Counted from the first letter of the stretch, positions 30,081 through 41,261 are shown. The stretch: DNA of 64,000 nucleotides from Sceloporus undulatus (GCF_019175285.1 NC_056530.1:10592120-10656119), one strand, 5' to 3'. Notes: generated from the sequence alone by a model not told the origin. Translations and numbers: made by a program.

Positions 30081-31079
30081 TTTTTATGTATATATATCCC
30101 ACCTCTTCCAAGGTTCGAAGCGGGATTACAGCATTAAAATAACACAATACAATTTGAACAATCAATAAAATACTAATGCTGAATTATGCATCCCTATTAG
30201 CATTGGACGGTGAGTCTGGGGACCTGGGTGCAAATCAGGGCTGGGGACTAGGAGTGAAGGAATAAGTGGTTTTTACAAGAGTAGGAGTAGGAATAAGTAG
30301 CAAAATATATTTGCTATTCCTTATTCCTTTTTTTATATTGTACATGCAAACAGTTTAGAAATGAGTCCTGTTTCCAAGATTGGGCATTATGAGTATGCAA
30401 ATATTCCAAAATCCAAAAAAACCCTTTCAAAATTCAAAACACTTTTGGTCCCAACCTTTTTAGATAAGAGGAAGCCAGCATGGGTAGTCCTTTGAGAGTC
30501 GGACTATGACTCTGGAGATCCAGAATTCAATGCTCAGCTTGGTCATAAAACCCACTAGGTGACCATGGGCAAGTCACACTCTCTCAGCGTAATGGGGAGG
30601 CAATGGCAAACTCCTCGGAAGAAACCTGCCAAGAAAACCTCATGATAGGTTTACCTTAGGGTGGACGTAAGTTGGAAATGACTTGAAGGAACACAAACAA
30701 CAACAGTTTTAGATAAGAGAGACCCAACTTGTAGTTCAGTTTTATTGTCAACTGCATATTTTCTCAGCTGCATTGGGAAGGATGCGACTTAAAGGATGGC
30801 ATAGGAATTCCTGTAGGTAAAAAGCATTACAGTAGTTCCTAAAATGCAAGAGCAGGCTAGAGATTACTGGTATAAGAATGCTGTTTTGCAGGGGATTTTT
30901 AGAACGGAAAAATAATGTTCTCTTTCTCTCCCTCGTCTTTCTTTGCAGGTGCCATCTACACGCTGTTGGTTTTGAAAGAACCCATCGCCATGTGCGCTCC
31001 GGCCACTGTCTGCTTGGGTCTGCTGCTTCTTCTCAACATCCGGGGAAGGGGGAGATCTGCCAAGTCAAAATTCGAATGA
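27313..31079 (+). CDS. TMEM35B: TMEM35B (transmembrane protein 35B), complete
   Basis: This is a small multi-pass membrane protein of the TMEM35/DoxX-like group. Its paralogue TMEM35A (NACHO) is an ER chaperone for nicotinic receptors; the role of TMEM35B is poorly known. Coding exons are 27313-27420, 29856-30036 and 30949-31079, with GT-AG borders and matching phases (0, then 1), giving 139 residues. The start has a strong Kozak context (GAGCCATGGCG). Residues 2-24 form a hydrophobic segment ([20 protein letters not shown]). The conserved core reads [19 protein letters not shown], then [42 protein letters not shown] and [11 protein letters not shown], about four membrane segments. The tail [11 protein letters not shown] is shorter than in human (about 154 residues). 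Human SFPQ-to-DLGAP3 synteny supports TMEM35B rather than TMEM35A. Confidence 0.93.
27575..28050. repeat. Degenerate GCATTGGAGAG minisatellite
   Basis: TMEM35B intron 1 contains about 25-30 irregular copies of a short unit around 'TTGCATTGGAGAG', 'GGCATTAGA' and 'AATGCCTGGGAGAG'. It begins about 155 bp after exon 1. No link to the 30-bp array upstream is obvious. Confidence 0.75.
28700..28970. mobile_element. MITE piece with GATA microsatellite
   Basis: The piece is related to the intron 5 element at 4920-5394 (shared 'CATTATCTGGAA', 'TTCTGATGGTTCAGT', 'CTTGAGTCCTATCT'). A GATA run lies at about 28752-28772. Confidence 0.5.
28980..29150. repeat. (TA/CA)n AT-rich microsatellite
   Basis: Alternating ACATATATATG-type dinucleotide tracts fill the segment. 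The open frames across it are products of the repeat. Confidence 0.85.
29152..29346 (+). mobile_element. MITE, CAGTGGGCCCTC-ended
   Basis: Bounded by TACAGTGGGCCCTCACC and GTGGGCTCACTGTA. Internal 'GAGCCCCATTGAATATAATGGGG' -like palindrome. Related to 53263-53483 and 55260-55480. Mariner/pogo-type by its TA target. Confidence 0.65.
29408..29518 (+). mobile_element. tRNA-SINE, 3' half
   Basis: Body and tail only: AGCCTCAGGGAATGGCAATG, AACCTCTTCTGAACAA and GACTTGAAGGCACACAACAC. The tRNA head is missing. Confidence 0.75.
29582..29814 (+). mobile_element. Tigger-like MITE
   Basis: TA-flanked, begins CAGTGGGCCCTTGTTATC and ends GGAGGGCTGACTG. It lies just before the acceptor of TMEM35B exon 2. 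Confidence 0.8.
30042..30180 (-). mobile_element. L2-like LINE 3' terminus with (AAT)n
   Basis: An (AAT)n run adjoins sequence whose reverse strand ends GGTGGGATATATATAC-like, as in other LINE 3' ends here. It starts about 6 bp after the TMEM35B exon 2 donor. Confidence 0.55.
30471..30706 (+). mobile_element. tRNA-SINE with 13-bp target duplication
   Basis: A full SINE sits between perfect copies of TTTTAGATAAGAG (30458-30470 and 30707-30719), inside an older MITE piece. The perfect duplication suggests a fairly recent insertion. Confidence 0.85.
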
Positions 31080-32173
31080 GGGATTGGGGTCACTTTGAGG
31101 GGATAGAGGGCTGGGAAAGGATGCTCTTGAGATGGCAGGAGGGCTCGCTCTCGACCCTTCCGCCTCTCCCTTCCTACTTGTCGATGGGGTAACTTGACTC
31201 CTGCTCATGAGTAACCCAAGAAGACTGTGGATTTTGAATCGCTCTAAATCGGGTGGGCAACTATTGGGTGTTAAGGAGCCATGGAGGGCTGCACTCTGCA
31301 AAATAAATGCACCCCACAATACCACTAAATACACTCTAGATGGCATTTTTACCAGGTATTTGATCCTCTCCAGGCAGTTTCAGGCTCAGAAGAGGCCTTT
31401 TTTAAGCAACAGCAAGTGAACAACAAGTCAACTTGCGTGCCATTTCTTGTCAAAAAAAGGTAATGCCTGGGTTTATAACAGTGCAGATGGGGCCAAAATA
31501 GTGAAAATGTTCCCTGCACTTAGTAGAGGGCATTTGGAAGCAATTGTTTTGGACCCTACAAGGCTTGGGGGTCCACCAAAACAGCTCTGGAAGCCATATG
31601 TATTCCATGGGCCGCATCTTCCCCACTTCTCTTTTCAGTCAATATAACATTCTTTTTCTTTGTAGACCTGGAGAGAGGCTTTAACTTCTCAGCGAAAAGA
31701 GTCACATGTGGATTTCATAGTTCAGGCCAAGTTGGTTGAACATTGAAATGTGCATCGCTTTTATCTTATCCTTTTGTTGCAAATTGCTTGACAGACCCTT
31801 CTGCAGACTGGATTGAACTGCTGTAAAGAAACAGCTTTGACAGCGATCCTGTTTATAAGTTCTTTGTAAATTGTTTCAGCATGAAATGGCCAGCTTATAC
31901 ATGCCTCACATCTGAATATTGGTGTAAATTGTTTACTCTCTCAAGAGACCCTGGTTTACACCTTGAGTTTTACACAACTGTCCAGTTGTGATACGTGATC
32001 ATTTGTGGAATTCATTTCACGTTCTGATTCTCTGTTCACATGCAAAAGTTGAAGGGAATCAGCAACTTCTGGCAAATTTTACAGCTCTTAACTCGTTGCT
32101 TTCTTGGACTACAGCTCCCAGAAGTCCCTAGCTGGTGATTTCCAGACGCTCCTAAACAGTCACTTTGTAGGTA

Positions 32174-32401
32174 CAGTAGGCTCTTGACATTCACTGGGGT
32201 TTGGTTCCAGGACCTCTCATGGATATCAAAATCGATAGATTCTCTAGTCACATTATATAAAATGGCATAGTAAAATGGTGCCCCTTATATAAAATGGCAA
32301 AGTCAAGGTTTGCTTTTTGGGATTTAAGGAAAATAAAAAATTTCAAGCTGTGGATGGTTGAATCTGTGGATGCAGAATCTGTGGTTACGGAGGGCTGACT
32401 G
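32174..32401 (+). mobile_element. Tigger-like MITE
   Basis: Begins CAGTAGGCTCTTGACATTC and ends CGGAGGGCTGACTG, with TA at the left flank. Confidence 0.7.
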
Positions 32402-32463
32402 TTACCCTTGTATACAGTGACCTCTGATGTTTTATGATCACAGCTTTTCAAATGGTGACAGTC

Positions 32464-32691
32464 CTTTACTGTATCTGCTGGGGTTTGGTTACAGGACCCC
32501 CCCCCCCATAGATACCAAAATCCATGGATGCTCAATTCCCATTGTATTGAATGGCATCATAAAATGGTGACACTTATATAAAATGTCAAAAATCAAGATT
32601 TGCTTTTTAGAATGTACATTTTAAAAATATTTTCAATCCTTGGATGCTTGAATCCGCGGATAAAAAGTCTGTGGATATGAAGGGCCGACTG
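32464..32691 (+). mobile_element. Tigger-like MITE (left end worn)
   Basis: The internal match is clear (GGGGTTTGGTTACAGGACC, GAATCCGCGGATAAAAAG). It ends AAGGGCCGACTG followed by TA. The left terminal bases are lost. Confidence 0.7.
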
Positions 32692-32696
32692 TAGAG

Positions 32697-32932
32697 GTAG
32701 AGCCAGTGTGATGTAAGTGGTCTGAGTGCTGGACTATGACCCTGGATTCGATTCCCCCAGCTTGGCCTTGAAACCCACTGGATGACTTTGGGCAAGTCAT
32801 ATGCTTTTGCCTATTTGCCATGGAAGATCTGCTCTGAACAAAACGTGCCAAGAAAAACCCACGATAGGGTCACCTTAGGGTGGCCATAAGTCGGAAATGA
32901 CTTGAAGGCGCACAACGACAATAAAAGACAGT
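32697..32932 (+). mobile_element. tRNA-SINE
   Basis: Full-length with B-box-like ATTCGATTCC. Tail ACTTGAAGGCGCACAACGAC. Confidence 0.8.
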
Positions 32933-34109
32933 GCAAACAACTCAGAAGCTGGCAGCATGAGCTTTTGTCTCCAAAAGTCTACTTCCTCAGATGCATAAAC
33001 TAAAGCTCATGCTTCCAAGTTAGTCTCGGAGGTGCTACAAGATCTCTGTGCATACCGATTCTACAGACTAACATGGCTATATTTTTGAATTCAAACAGTT
33101 CATAGTTTGTGCGCAGGTCCTACAAGCCTTTTGTTCCCAACCCCCTGCTGTCTCCCTACTGAATTGCCTGCCACCAGAAGACGCAATGCCAACATTGTAT
33201 CTTGTGCATAGCTATGATCCTGTGTCCCTTGTACCCTTCTCCTGATGGCTCTTAAGCCCCATGGTGCATTGGTGGGGCAGTTTAATGGCTGGAAGGCAGA
33301 TGCAAGAAGTAGAACCAAACAAATTGGGGGTTTGGGGAGCTGTAATCCAAATATATATTCCAAGCTGGTCAAGGCTTGCCATGCGATTCTGTCCACTAGT
33401 AGGTTTACTCGGACTATTCAGCATTTTCCTAGGTATGTCTACCTATCCCTGCTTGGGAACTGGTGGCCTTGCAGATATTGGTGGATTCCAAATCCCACCA
33501 GCCCCTGTCACTTTAACCAGTAGTGAGGGATAATGGGAATAGTCACTAATACCTGGAAGCCTACCTCTTTACCAGTCCTCTTTGAAATGTCACCCAAAGC
33601 CTGTCCTGTTTGACCTCATCTACTTTGAAAGTATTGCTAGCTACCCGTTCGGTCATCCTAGCCATCTTGCGGTGCTGCCTTTGCTGTGGTTTGAACGGCT
33701 GGTGTATTTTCCAGGGGTGTTTTTGTATTATTATCCTTTTGATTTCTCCTAGTGATTTGTATAGATGATTTCAACTGCTGTTTCACTGGTTGTGTTATTT
33801 CAATATTGGTTGTCATTGTTGCTTTTATGGATTCTGTGAGTGGTCTCGATGGCCAGCACTGGTGGAAAGGCCAAGTAGACTGCAAAAGAAATAAAAATAG
33901 CTGGTTGCCGCTGGCACACTGAGACTAGTGTGGTTTTTTAAAAATCGACTCTAGTCGTTCAAACTGCAGGGAAAGAGATAAGAGCCTTTAATCCGGGCTG
34001 GATTATCAATGGTTCCATTAGTCCAGTGGCTCTCCATTTTTCACTTATCAAGGGACCCAGTAGCTAAGGCAAAAGGCACTTCCTAAATCTCACAATGGGT
34101 GCATCTTGA

Positions 34110-34385
34110 CTAGAAATAACATGGTTTGACACCACTTTAAATGCTCTAGCGCCATCCTATGGAAACCTGGGATTTATAGTTTGACAAGGTCTTTCGTGTT
34201 CTCTGCCAAAAAGCCGTACTTGGAATTCTTGGTTAGAGAGGCATCGTCATGAAATGTCAGGCAGGAACTCTTCTGGAACGTGGCCACATAGCCCGAAAAA
34301 CCCACAAAAAACTATGGATGCTGGCCATGAAAGCCTTCGACTTCACATTGCATTAATTCTGCAGTGTAGATGCAGCCTCGAAGGT
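34110..34385. mobile_element. Palindromic MITE interrupted by another repeat
   Basis: Left half about 34110-34235 and right end about 34346-34385 ('ATTAATTCTGCAGTGTAGATG'). A hammerhead-repeat 3' piece (about 34245-34345) lies between them. Confidence 0.6.
34245..34345 (+). repeat. Hammerhead-repeat 3' piece nested in MITE
   Basis: Starts at GAAATGTCAGG and continues through CTCTTCTGGAACGTGGCC to ATGAAAGCCTTCGACTT. Only the part downstream of the stem-loop is present. Confidence 0.65.
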
Positions 34386-34774
34386 GGTAAGAAGAAGAAA
34401 GAGGAAGACCCCATAAACAATCAAGGAAGCCACAATCCTGAGTCTGCAAGACCTGAGCAAGGTGATGATGTTAAGAACAACTCTTGTCTGGATCTCACAT
34501 ATTGGCACTCCAGCTTTTCAGGCCCTGTGAAACCGCACAGGATGCAGTGGGCAGACAGAACGGTTTCCTTAACACTTTCCTCCTTTTTGGAGCTGACTCA
34601 CATCCTTTCTTCATTCCTTTGTGTTCCACATCTAGCTAAGATCTGAGAAACCTTGCAGTGCAAATTCTGCTAAATATGTCAGCGAGGGATGGAGGGATGA
34701 GATCAGGCCTGCTAAAGGAAGGAACCAAACATATCCCCAGTCTGAGGTTTCAAGTCTGGGGGTGGAAGACATAA

Positions 34775-34784
34775 NNNNNNNNNN
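34775..34784. other. Assembly gap (10 N)
   Basis: Ten Ns stand immediately before a long (TAA)n microsatellite (34785-34837). The repeat is the probable cause, and true length here is unknown. Confidence 1.
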
Positions 34785-34837
<53 letters not shown>

Positions 34838-34865
34838 TATCATGCCTCTCCCTACAGATCAAAAT
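34785..34865 (-). mobile_element. (TAA)n plus LINE 3' terminus
   Basis: The microsatellite is followed by 'ATATATCATGCCTCTCCCTA', like other L2-type 3' ends in the window. Confidence 0.5.
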
Positions 34866-35123
34866 GCTTCTGTGAGGATTAAAGGCCTTTTAAAAGAGCC
34901 ATTCACAATGACTTTTTTTTCTTTTTGGAGGCAGAAGGGACTGAAAGTAACATTGGAGAAGGGTTAAGCCTAGGGAGTTATTTCTGTAACATGTGTCCTT
35001 AAAACCAAGCCCATTTAAAAAGTGATGTTTCTGTCTTCTTTTTTTAAGGAACAGATTCTAAGAGCAGCCCTTGGGTACAGTTAAAAAATAAATAGCCTCT
35101 CCTATCTGGGTAAGTTTATGGTA

Positions 35124-35346
35124 CAGTCAGGCCTTTGCATCCATGGATTTTTTTTTTAAAGCTACGGATTCAAACATCCACGGTTTGGAAATATTTTTAA
35201 AATATATACATTTCAAATAGCAAGCCTTGATTTTGCCATTTTATACAAGGGATGCCATTTTATTATGCTGTTGTATTTAATGGGACTTGAGCATCCATGG
35301 ATTTTGTTATCCTGGAACCAAACCCCAGCGGATACCAAGGACCCAC
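35124..35346 (-). mobile_element. Tigger-like MITE
   Basis: Reverse orientation: starts TACAGTCAGGCCTTTGCATC and ends CCAAGGACCCACT. Confidence 0.7.
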
Positions 35347-36164
35347 TTCATTTCCTTTCCTGACTTCAGAAGCAAACGCGCAGCTAGGTTCACTTCCTCG
35401 ATCCACCTAGGACTCTGTGCTTTGCACATCGCAGCACAATGTGATCTGGTTTGAGCTCTCCTCTGTTCATACAGTGGCTTTGATTCTATATAGATCAATG
35501 GAGGAGAGGAAAATAGCACTTGGCATTTAGGGCTGGACTGGATAGCCTCCTTCTTCCCCACTGCCCTGTGGTGATTCTGTGACTCTTATTTCCTATGGGA
35601 AATTCAGTTTTACATACATGCACAGATGCATCTCTCCATAGCCAGCTGCCGCTTCTGCACAATTGCAAGGATTAACCTCTGACACAGGGGTAGGGAGAGA
35701 AAAAGACTGGTACAGAAAGAAAGAGAGAGAGAAAGACCAGAAAAGGAGAGGGTACATTAGATGCATTGCACACGCCAGAGAGGCAGTAAGGAACGTGGGG
35801 CTCCTTAGGAGAAAGACACCAGGAGAGGACAGGATCCAGACCACCCTGGAAGGGTAAGAGTGTGGCACACAGCTGCCTTCTTTAAAGTCTTCTGGTTTGA
35901 TGGAAAATACTGATGGGAAAGATATGCAGTTGCAACAAGATGTTTGAAAAGGTCATATAGGGTAAAGTGACATCCCTTGAGCGACATTGACTTTCCTGCT
36001 CCATTCAAATACTTGGAACAGTTACTTTTCTGGGTCAAAATTCCCAGAATCCTCTAGCTAGTGTGGCCAGTGGTTATGCTGGGTTGCAAATTCTGGACAC
36101 TGGTCCAGGGCTGGGCAATTGCGGAGGCTAAAGGACTCTATCTAGAAAGCCTTGGAGGGTTGTA

Positions 36165-36232
36165 CAGTTGACTCTGTATCAGTGGATTTTTTATCCACGG
36201 ATCCAAGCATCCTTGCCTTGAAAATATTCAAG

Positions 36233-36268
<36 letters not shown>

Positions 36269-36399
36269 TCCAAAAAACAAACCTTGATTTTTGTCTTTAT
36301 ACAAGGGACTCCATTTTACTCTCCACTGTATTTAATAGGACTTTAGCATCGATGGATTTTGGTATCCATGGGATCCAAACCCCAGCGGATAACCCACTG
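36165..36399 (-). mobile_element. Tigger-like MITE with internal (GT)n
   Basis: Reverse orientation, CAGTTGACTCTGTATC to GATAACCCACTG. A GT microsatellite (about 36234-36266) has grown inside it. Confidence 0.7.
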
Positions 36400-36627
36400 T
36401 ACCTCCACATTGTATCTCCTTCAGGAAAAAATATTACTAAGAATATCACCACGAAAAACCCATGACAGGGTTGCCTTAGTCGGGAATGACTTGGAGGCAG
36501 ACAACAGCAATGACAAAGAAATCAGAGCTTGAAAACATTTGTTTTTGGGCGACTACAACTCCCAGAAGTTCCCAGCCAGCACAGCTGATGCTATAGTCCA
36601 AAAGAAACCCCCCCACAACCAACCAAC

Positions 36628-36690
36628 CAAACCTGACCCTGCTTAACCTCCAAGATCAGACAGGATCTGGTGCCTTTAGAGTATTTTAGG
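36628..36690 (-). repeat. 5S rRNA-like fragment
   Basis: The minus strand reads CTGATCTTGGAGGTTAAGCA-like 5S sequence, similar to the copy near 1.2 kb. Confidence 0.6.
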
Positions 36691-37730
36691 ACCATTGTAA
36701 GAGCTTACTATCATGGATAAAAAAATGGTTCCTTGTCCAGGTTTAGACAAACTGAGTTTGAGCTGGAATAAAACAGATTCCTGTTTTCTCAGAGGTGTTC
36801 TAACTGTGTGTGTGTGTGTGTATGCTTATATGTGAGAGAAGGGGAACATCACTTCCAAAGATGGTGAACGAAGAGACAGAGAACAGGATCAATGCCCTTA
36901 ATTCTGCCAAGAGCACTTTACTTGGTTCTTTCTCTCCTTGTACTCTTTTTTTATTCAATAAGCAGTTGGAACTTGACCAACAGGTGCCTGAACATGTCAG
37001 CTTTCCTCTTCCCTCCCAGTTGTGTTACCCTTTTATGTCATGTCTTTTGATATTACAGAGGCGGTAACTGTCTTGGTTATGATGGCTTTTAGGTAAGTGG
37101 CTCTGGGGGCCTTTGGTATTCACTGATAGCATTTGAGCTCAAATATGCTCTTAACTGCCTTAAATAATGGGCTTTAGTTCTCTGAGTTGCAAAACATGCA
37201 AACACCGAGGGATGAATACCTAAAAGGTCCTATTGTAAGGACCAGAGTTTCAATCAATTAATGCTTTATCAGTGGAATCCCCTCCCAACATTGGATGACT
37301 GTATGCATTGCTTTGAAGTCACAGCTTTCACGGTCCTTGTGTCCGCCCTCATTTTGAGTCAAAAGAAACCCCTCTCCCCTAGATGATGTCAAATCTTATT
37401 CCTTTGATGAGTAACAACTCATAAAGCAGTAACAACTGCTTCCCACCTGCCTGCTTTATCCTTGCAGCAGATCCCTCAGCTGGTGGGGGGGAAATGACTC
37501 AGTTGGGATAAATGAACCACCAAGAAACCTGGCAATCATTTGTTAGCCAGCGGACACTGGGTTTTGAGTGTGTCACTAGTCTTATGCCTACAGAAGACTT
37601 TCTCGAGGCGCATTTTTGACACAGAGACGTGTATCGAGGGACTCTTCTGGCTGCCTTGGGTAGGTAAGAATGACAAACTGAATGAGCATGGCACTCATTT
37701 CTATCCTAGTTGTGTGTGTGTTTGTGTGTG

Positions 37731-38291
37731 TGTTAACTGTCCTTGAGTTGGCCCCGACTCATGGCGACCCTGTGGATGAGACATCTCCAAGACCTTCTGT
37801 TCTCCAATGCTTAGGTCTTGCAGATTCATATCCATGGCCTCCCGGGTTGCGTTTATCCATCTGGCATGTGATCTTCCTCTCTTTCTACTACCTTCTACCT
37901 TTCCCAGCGTTATTGTCTTTTCCAAAGAGTCGTGCCTTCACCTTGGCTTCCAAGGAGTCTTCAGGTTTGATTTGATCAACGAACCCATTTGTTTTGTCTT
38001 TCTGGCTGCTATGGTATCCTCAGCCCTCTTCTTCAGCACCACATCTCAAACGACTTGATTTTCTTCAGCATCCAGCTCTCGTATCTGTACATGATGATGG
38101 GGAATGCAATGGCTTGGGTGATTCTGGCTTTAGTTCTCAGTTGTATAGCCTTATACTTTAGGATCTTATCTAGGTCTTTCATGGCTGCTCTTCCCATTCC
38201 CTAGTCTTATTTCTTGACTTCATTCTCCATTCTGATCAATGTTTGATCCAAGGCAAGGGAACTCTTTATTTCAATTTCCTCCTTATCTAGG

Positions 38292-38343
<52 letters not shown>

Positions 38344-38640
38344 TCTTGTTAATTAGACATTAGATCCTCCATGGTCATAATTTTTGTTTTCTTTAGTTCA
38401 GCATTATGCCTGCTTTTGTACTTTCTTCTTTGACCTTTAGTAATTGTTCCAAGTCTGTGATATTTTCTGTTAGTAATATGTTGTCGTCTACAGAACTTAG
38501 ATTATTGAGCTTCCTTTCTTCACTCCTCCTTCTTCTGAGTCTAAACCTGCTCTTTGTATGATATTTTCTGCATAATATCAGAGTTACCTCTTGTCCTAAG
38601 TAAAGATTTGTCAAGAGGACTCTCAAATGTAGTGGCACTC
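37731..38640 (-). mobile_element. BovB/RTE-like LINE fragments
   Basis: On the minus strand one part reads LGKVEGSRKRGRSHARWI and AMDMNLQDLS, the C-terminal signature of RTE/BovB reverse transcriptases. The other reads NNLSSVDDNILLTENITD, KVKEESTKAGIMLN, a decayed RT active-site region (SVDD for Y-A-D-D). An (AAT)n run (38286-38343) separates them. The copy has several breaks. Confidence 0.7.
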
Positions 38641-38763
38641 CCATTTCTTTTTTGAGAGCAACAGACACACACAAACACATACACAGATATATATTGCTTT
38701 CCCTTAGAATTTGTTTCTCCAGCAGGGTTCCACTACAGTCACCAACTTTAACATTAAGAAATA

Positions 38764-38996
38764 CAGTGGGCCCTTGGTATCTGTTGGGGTTTGGTTCCAG
38801 GACCCTCTGTGGATAACGAAATCTGTGGATGCTCAAGTCATATTAAGTGCAATGGCATAGGAAAATGGTGACCCTTATACAGAATGGCAAAATAAAGGTT
38901 TGCTTTTTGGAATGTATATATTTGAAATATATTTTCAAACTGTGGCTGCTTGAATCCATGGGGGGTGGGAAATCCATGGATACGGAGGGCTGAGTG
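38764..38996 (+). mobile_element. Tigger-like MITE
   Basis: TACAGTGGGCCCTTGGTATC to GGAGGGCTGAGTGTA. One of the better-preserved copies. Confidence 0.8.
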
Positions 38997-39299
38997 TATA
39001 GACTTTGCTTCACTGCCTGGCTCTCAAAAAAACTGGAGCATAGTTTGCTGAAGTGGTCCTATGGTCTGAAGAAGGGAAGGTTTTTTTTTTGCTTCTCTGA
39101 TTCTTTGCATGTCGGTTTCTTAGCCAAAGAAGACAGTCTCCTTGGGTGGATGGGGGAATAGAGAAGAAGGGAAGGCACTTGGCCAGGCAAGAAGTGGCAG
39201 CTCCCCTCCCACCCCCACCACAGTTGTGCTCTGTGGTTTGGCAGGGGAGACGGGGATTATAGCAGGTGACCCCGTGTGGGTAGCCAAGGAGTCACTTCG

Positions 39300-39508
39300 G
39301 CCCACGACCGCCTAACCAGTGCTAAGCCTCAGCAGCTGCCCATTGGAGCCAGGCACTCTGTCTCCAGCGATGGGTGGCAGCTCTCTGAGGCATCTCCTTG
39401 CAGCTGTGCTGCTTTCCACTCTGCAAGACATTTCCGGGCATTAAGGAGTGATGCAGACTGACGGCAAGGCTTAGAGAGATGGTCAGAAAGTTGCAGATTG
39501 ATTGGAAT
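39300..39508 (+). other. Predicted 5' UTR exon of the GPCR gene
   Basis: Non-repetitive sequence ends at a good donor (TGGAAT|GTGAGTAGC), 188 nt before the acceptor at 39695-39696. Only the 3' border is supported; the transcription start is not visible. Confidence 0.45.
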
Positions 39509-39706
39509 GTGAGTAGCTATTCCCTTTGATTATACCTCTTGTCCCACTAAGGATGGCAAGTTTGTCAATGGTCTGCTTGGAGTGTGCAGCTCTGCCAGCT
39601 ATATTTTCGTGCACCTTGTTCCTCTGTCTCTCTGCACGCACCTGTATGCACCATCCTTTGCATTGTTACTGGTCTCCCTTTCTTCTTGTTTCACAGTGAC
39701 ATCGGG

Positions 39707-40726
39707 ATGAACAATTCCACCAATGCAGGGTTTGGGGGTGGCCACTGCCATCTTAATGATCCTGTGCAGTTCATCCTGGTGCCAGCCGTCTACTGCCTGG
39801 TGCTGTGTGTGGGATTGCCGGGCAACGTGGCAGCCCTGCTTGTCTTCTTACAGAGTGGACGCATGCGGAAGGCCATCCGCATCTACCTCATCAACCTCAC
39901 CTTGGCAGACATCTTCTTCAACCTCACCCTGCCCTTCTGGATCCCCTACTACTTGGCAGAGGGGCACTGGGTTCTACCCGAAGCCTTCTGCCGCTTGGCT
40001 GGGGCCACTTATTATTTGGCTACCTACAGTGCCATGGCCTTCATGACCCTCATCAGCTTGAACCGCTACTGCACGGTGGCCAAGCTGGAGCTGGCTTTGA
40101 ACAAGCCCCCAGGAGCAGTGGTGGGGTGTATCCTTGCTTGGGGACTGTGTGTGGCTTGTGCCGTCCCCTCCTTGGTCACACAGCAAACCCACCAAGCCGA
40201 AGAGATCAGCACAAAATGCTTTGAGCAACATACGGAGCGGAGGAGTTATGCTTATGCCATGGTGGTTCTCTTTGCAGTCTCCTTCTTGGTGGTCTTAGGA
40301 GCCTACGTGTCCATCCTGAGGTCCCTCTCGGTTGCCGCTGGCCCCTGTCGAGGTGGTCATCGGCGGCGGGCACAGGTCATGGTGCTGGGAATGCTTTTGG
40401 TGTTTGTGGTCTGCGTGGCACCCTACCACCTCTCCCTGGTACCTTGGGTAGCTGACCGGATGTCCAGTCCGCTGTGCAGTCCTCCGTCATTTCTGGACAA
40501 CCTTCACATGCTCAGTGTGGCTCTCTTGAGTCTCAACAGCTGTATCGACCCACTCATCTACTGTTTCTCTATCAAGCGCTTTCGGACAGATCTGTGTTCA
40601 ATAGTACAGAGGGTCACCCACTGTTGCCCATGCCCCTCGGGACCACCACAGAGACCTCCTCTACCACCACCATCAGAAAACAGATTCCCACCCAACTTCA
40701 GGTCGTCTTCTTTAACCTCCTCATAG
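39707..40726 (+). CDS. Platelet-activating factor receptor-like GPCR
   Basis: This is an intact 339-residue class A receptor encoded in one coding exon. An acceptor (TTGTTTCACAG) precedes the first ATG by 10 nt, so this ATG is preferred over the longer open frame that begins at 39584 in the intron. Features are N-glycosylation site N3-S-T, TM1 GN (N40), TM2 NLTLADIFFNLTLPFW (D68), Cys95-Cys171 disulphide pair, SLNRYC (119-121, NRY for DRY), TM4 W145, ECL2 TKCFEQH, TM6 VCVAPYH and TM7 IDPLIYCF (DPxIY). ECL2, the NR(Y/F) motif and DPxIYCF match human PTAFR (342 residues) best by memory. PTAFR itself lies several Mb away in human, so this is likely a paralogue. Gq/Gi coupling to a lipid ligand is inference. 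Confidence 0.85.
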   Translation: MNNSTNAGFGGGHCHLNDPVQFILVPAVYCLVLCVGLPGNVAALLVFLQSGRMRKAIRIYLINLTLADIFFNLTLPFWIPYYLAEGHWVLPEAFCRLAGATYYLATYSAMAFMTLISLNRYCTVAKLELALNKPPGAVVGCILAWGLCVACAVPSLVTQQTHQAEEISTKCFEQHTERRSYAYAMVVLFAVSFLVVLGAYVSILRSLSVAAGPCRGGHRRRAQVMVLGMLLVFVVCVAPYHLSLVPWVADRMSSPLCSPPSFLDNLHMLSVALLSLNSCIDPLIYCFSIKRFRTDLCSIVQRVTHCCPCPSGPPQRPPLPPPSENRFPPNFRSSSLTSS

Positions 40727-41261
40727 CTTGGGTATGGGGAAAGGATTGTTTAGTCTACCAACGGGATTCCCAGACCTTCGAAACTGGCCCTAGGTTTTTG
40801 GGCCTATACTCTCTTCTCTGGTTCTCAGGGTGAAAGGGAGGAATCTCAGGCCAAGAGCATTGCCTTTATTTCCCCACAGTGAAAGATGAGCCAATGCCTC
40901 CTAAATGTTGAGTTGCAGCTCCCAGTGTTCCTCACCTAGTTGTGCTGGGTAAGGCTGCTGGGAGTTGCAGCCCGACAACAGCTACAAATTTCCCCTTCCA
41001 GTGTTTGGAGAAACATTATTTTATTTTATCGAGTGCTTAAGAAACATTAAGGACTGTTTCTTTGCATTTGGGGTTCATGGAAAATATGAAAGTTGCAAAG
41101 CTTGGAATGCATGTTTATGGGGAGGTACGTGTCTCCGAACTGAGCTTACTTTAATGGCAAAAGTGTATCGGCTCACCGTCCTACGGTATAATCCTCAATA
41201 GGTTTACTCAGAGGTCGGTCCCAGTTTGCTGAATGCAACTTGTGAATGATGAAGCCTTGAT

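Larger units (their letters stand above)
31080..39299. other. TMEM35B 3' flank and intergenic repeats
   Basis: No gene beyond the TMEM35B 3' UTR is supported. The region holds MITEs, SINEs, microsatellites, a hammerhead-bearing repeat, a BovB-like LINE piece and the assembly gap. A repeat like 11645-11947 spans about 31245-31645 ('GGTGGGCAACTATTGGG' to 'GGGCCGCATCTTCCCCAC'). Confidence 0.55.

Noticed and set aside
37540-38204. Overlapping + frames of 68-97 codons
   Set aside because: They are reverse-strand readings of the BovB-like LINE fragment.
39584-39706. N-terminal extension of the GPCR from an upstream GTG
   Set aside because: It is intronic: a good splice acceptor precedes the ATG at 39707, and the extension is not receptor-like.
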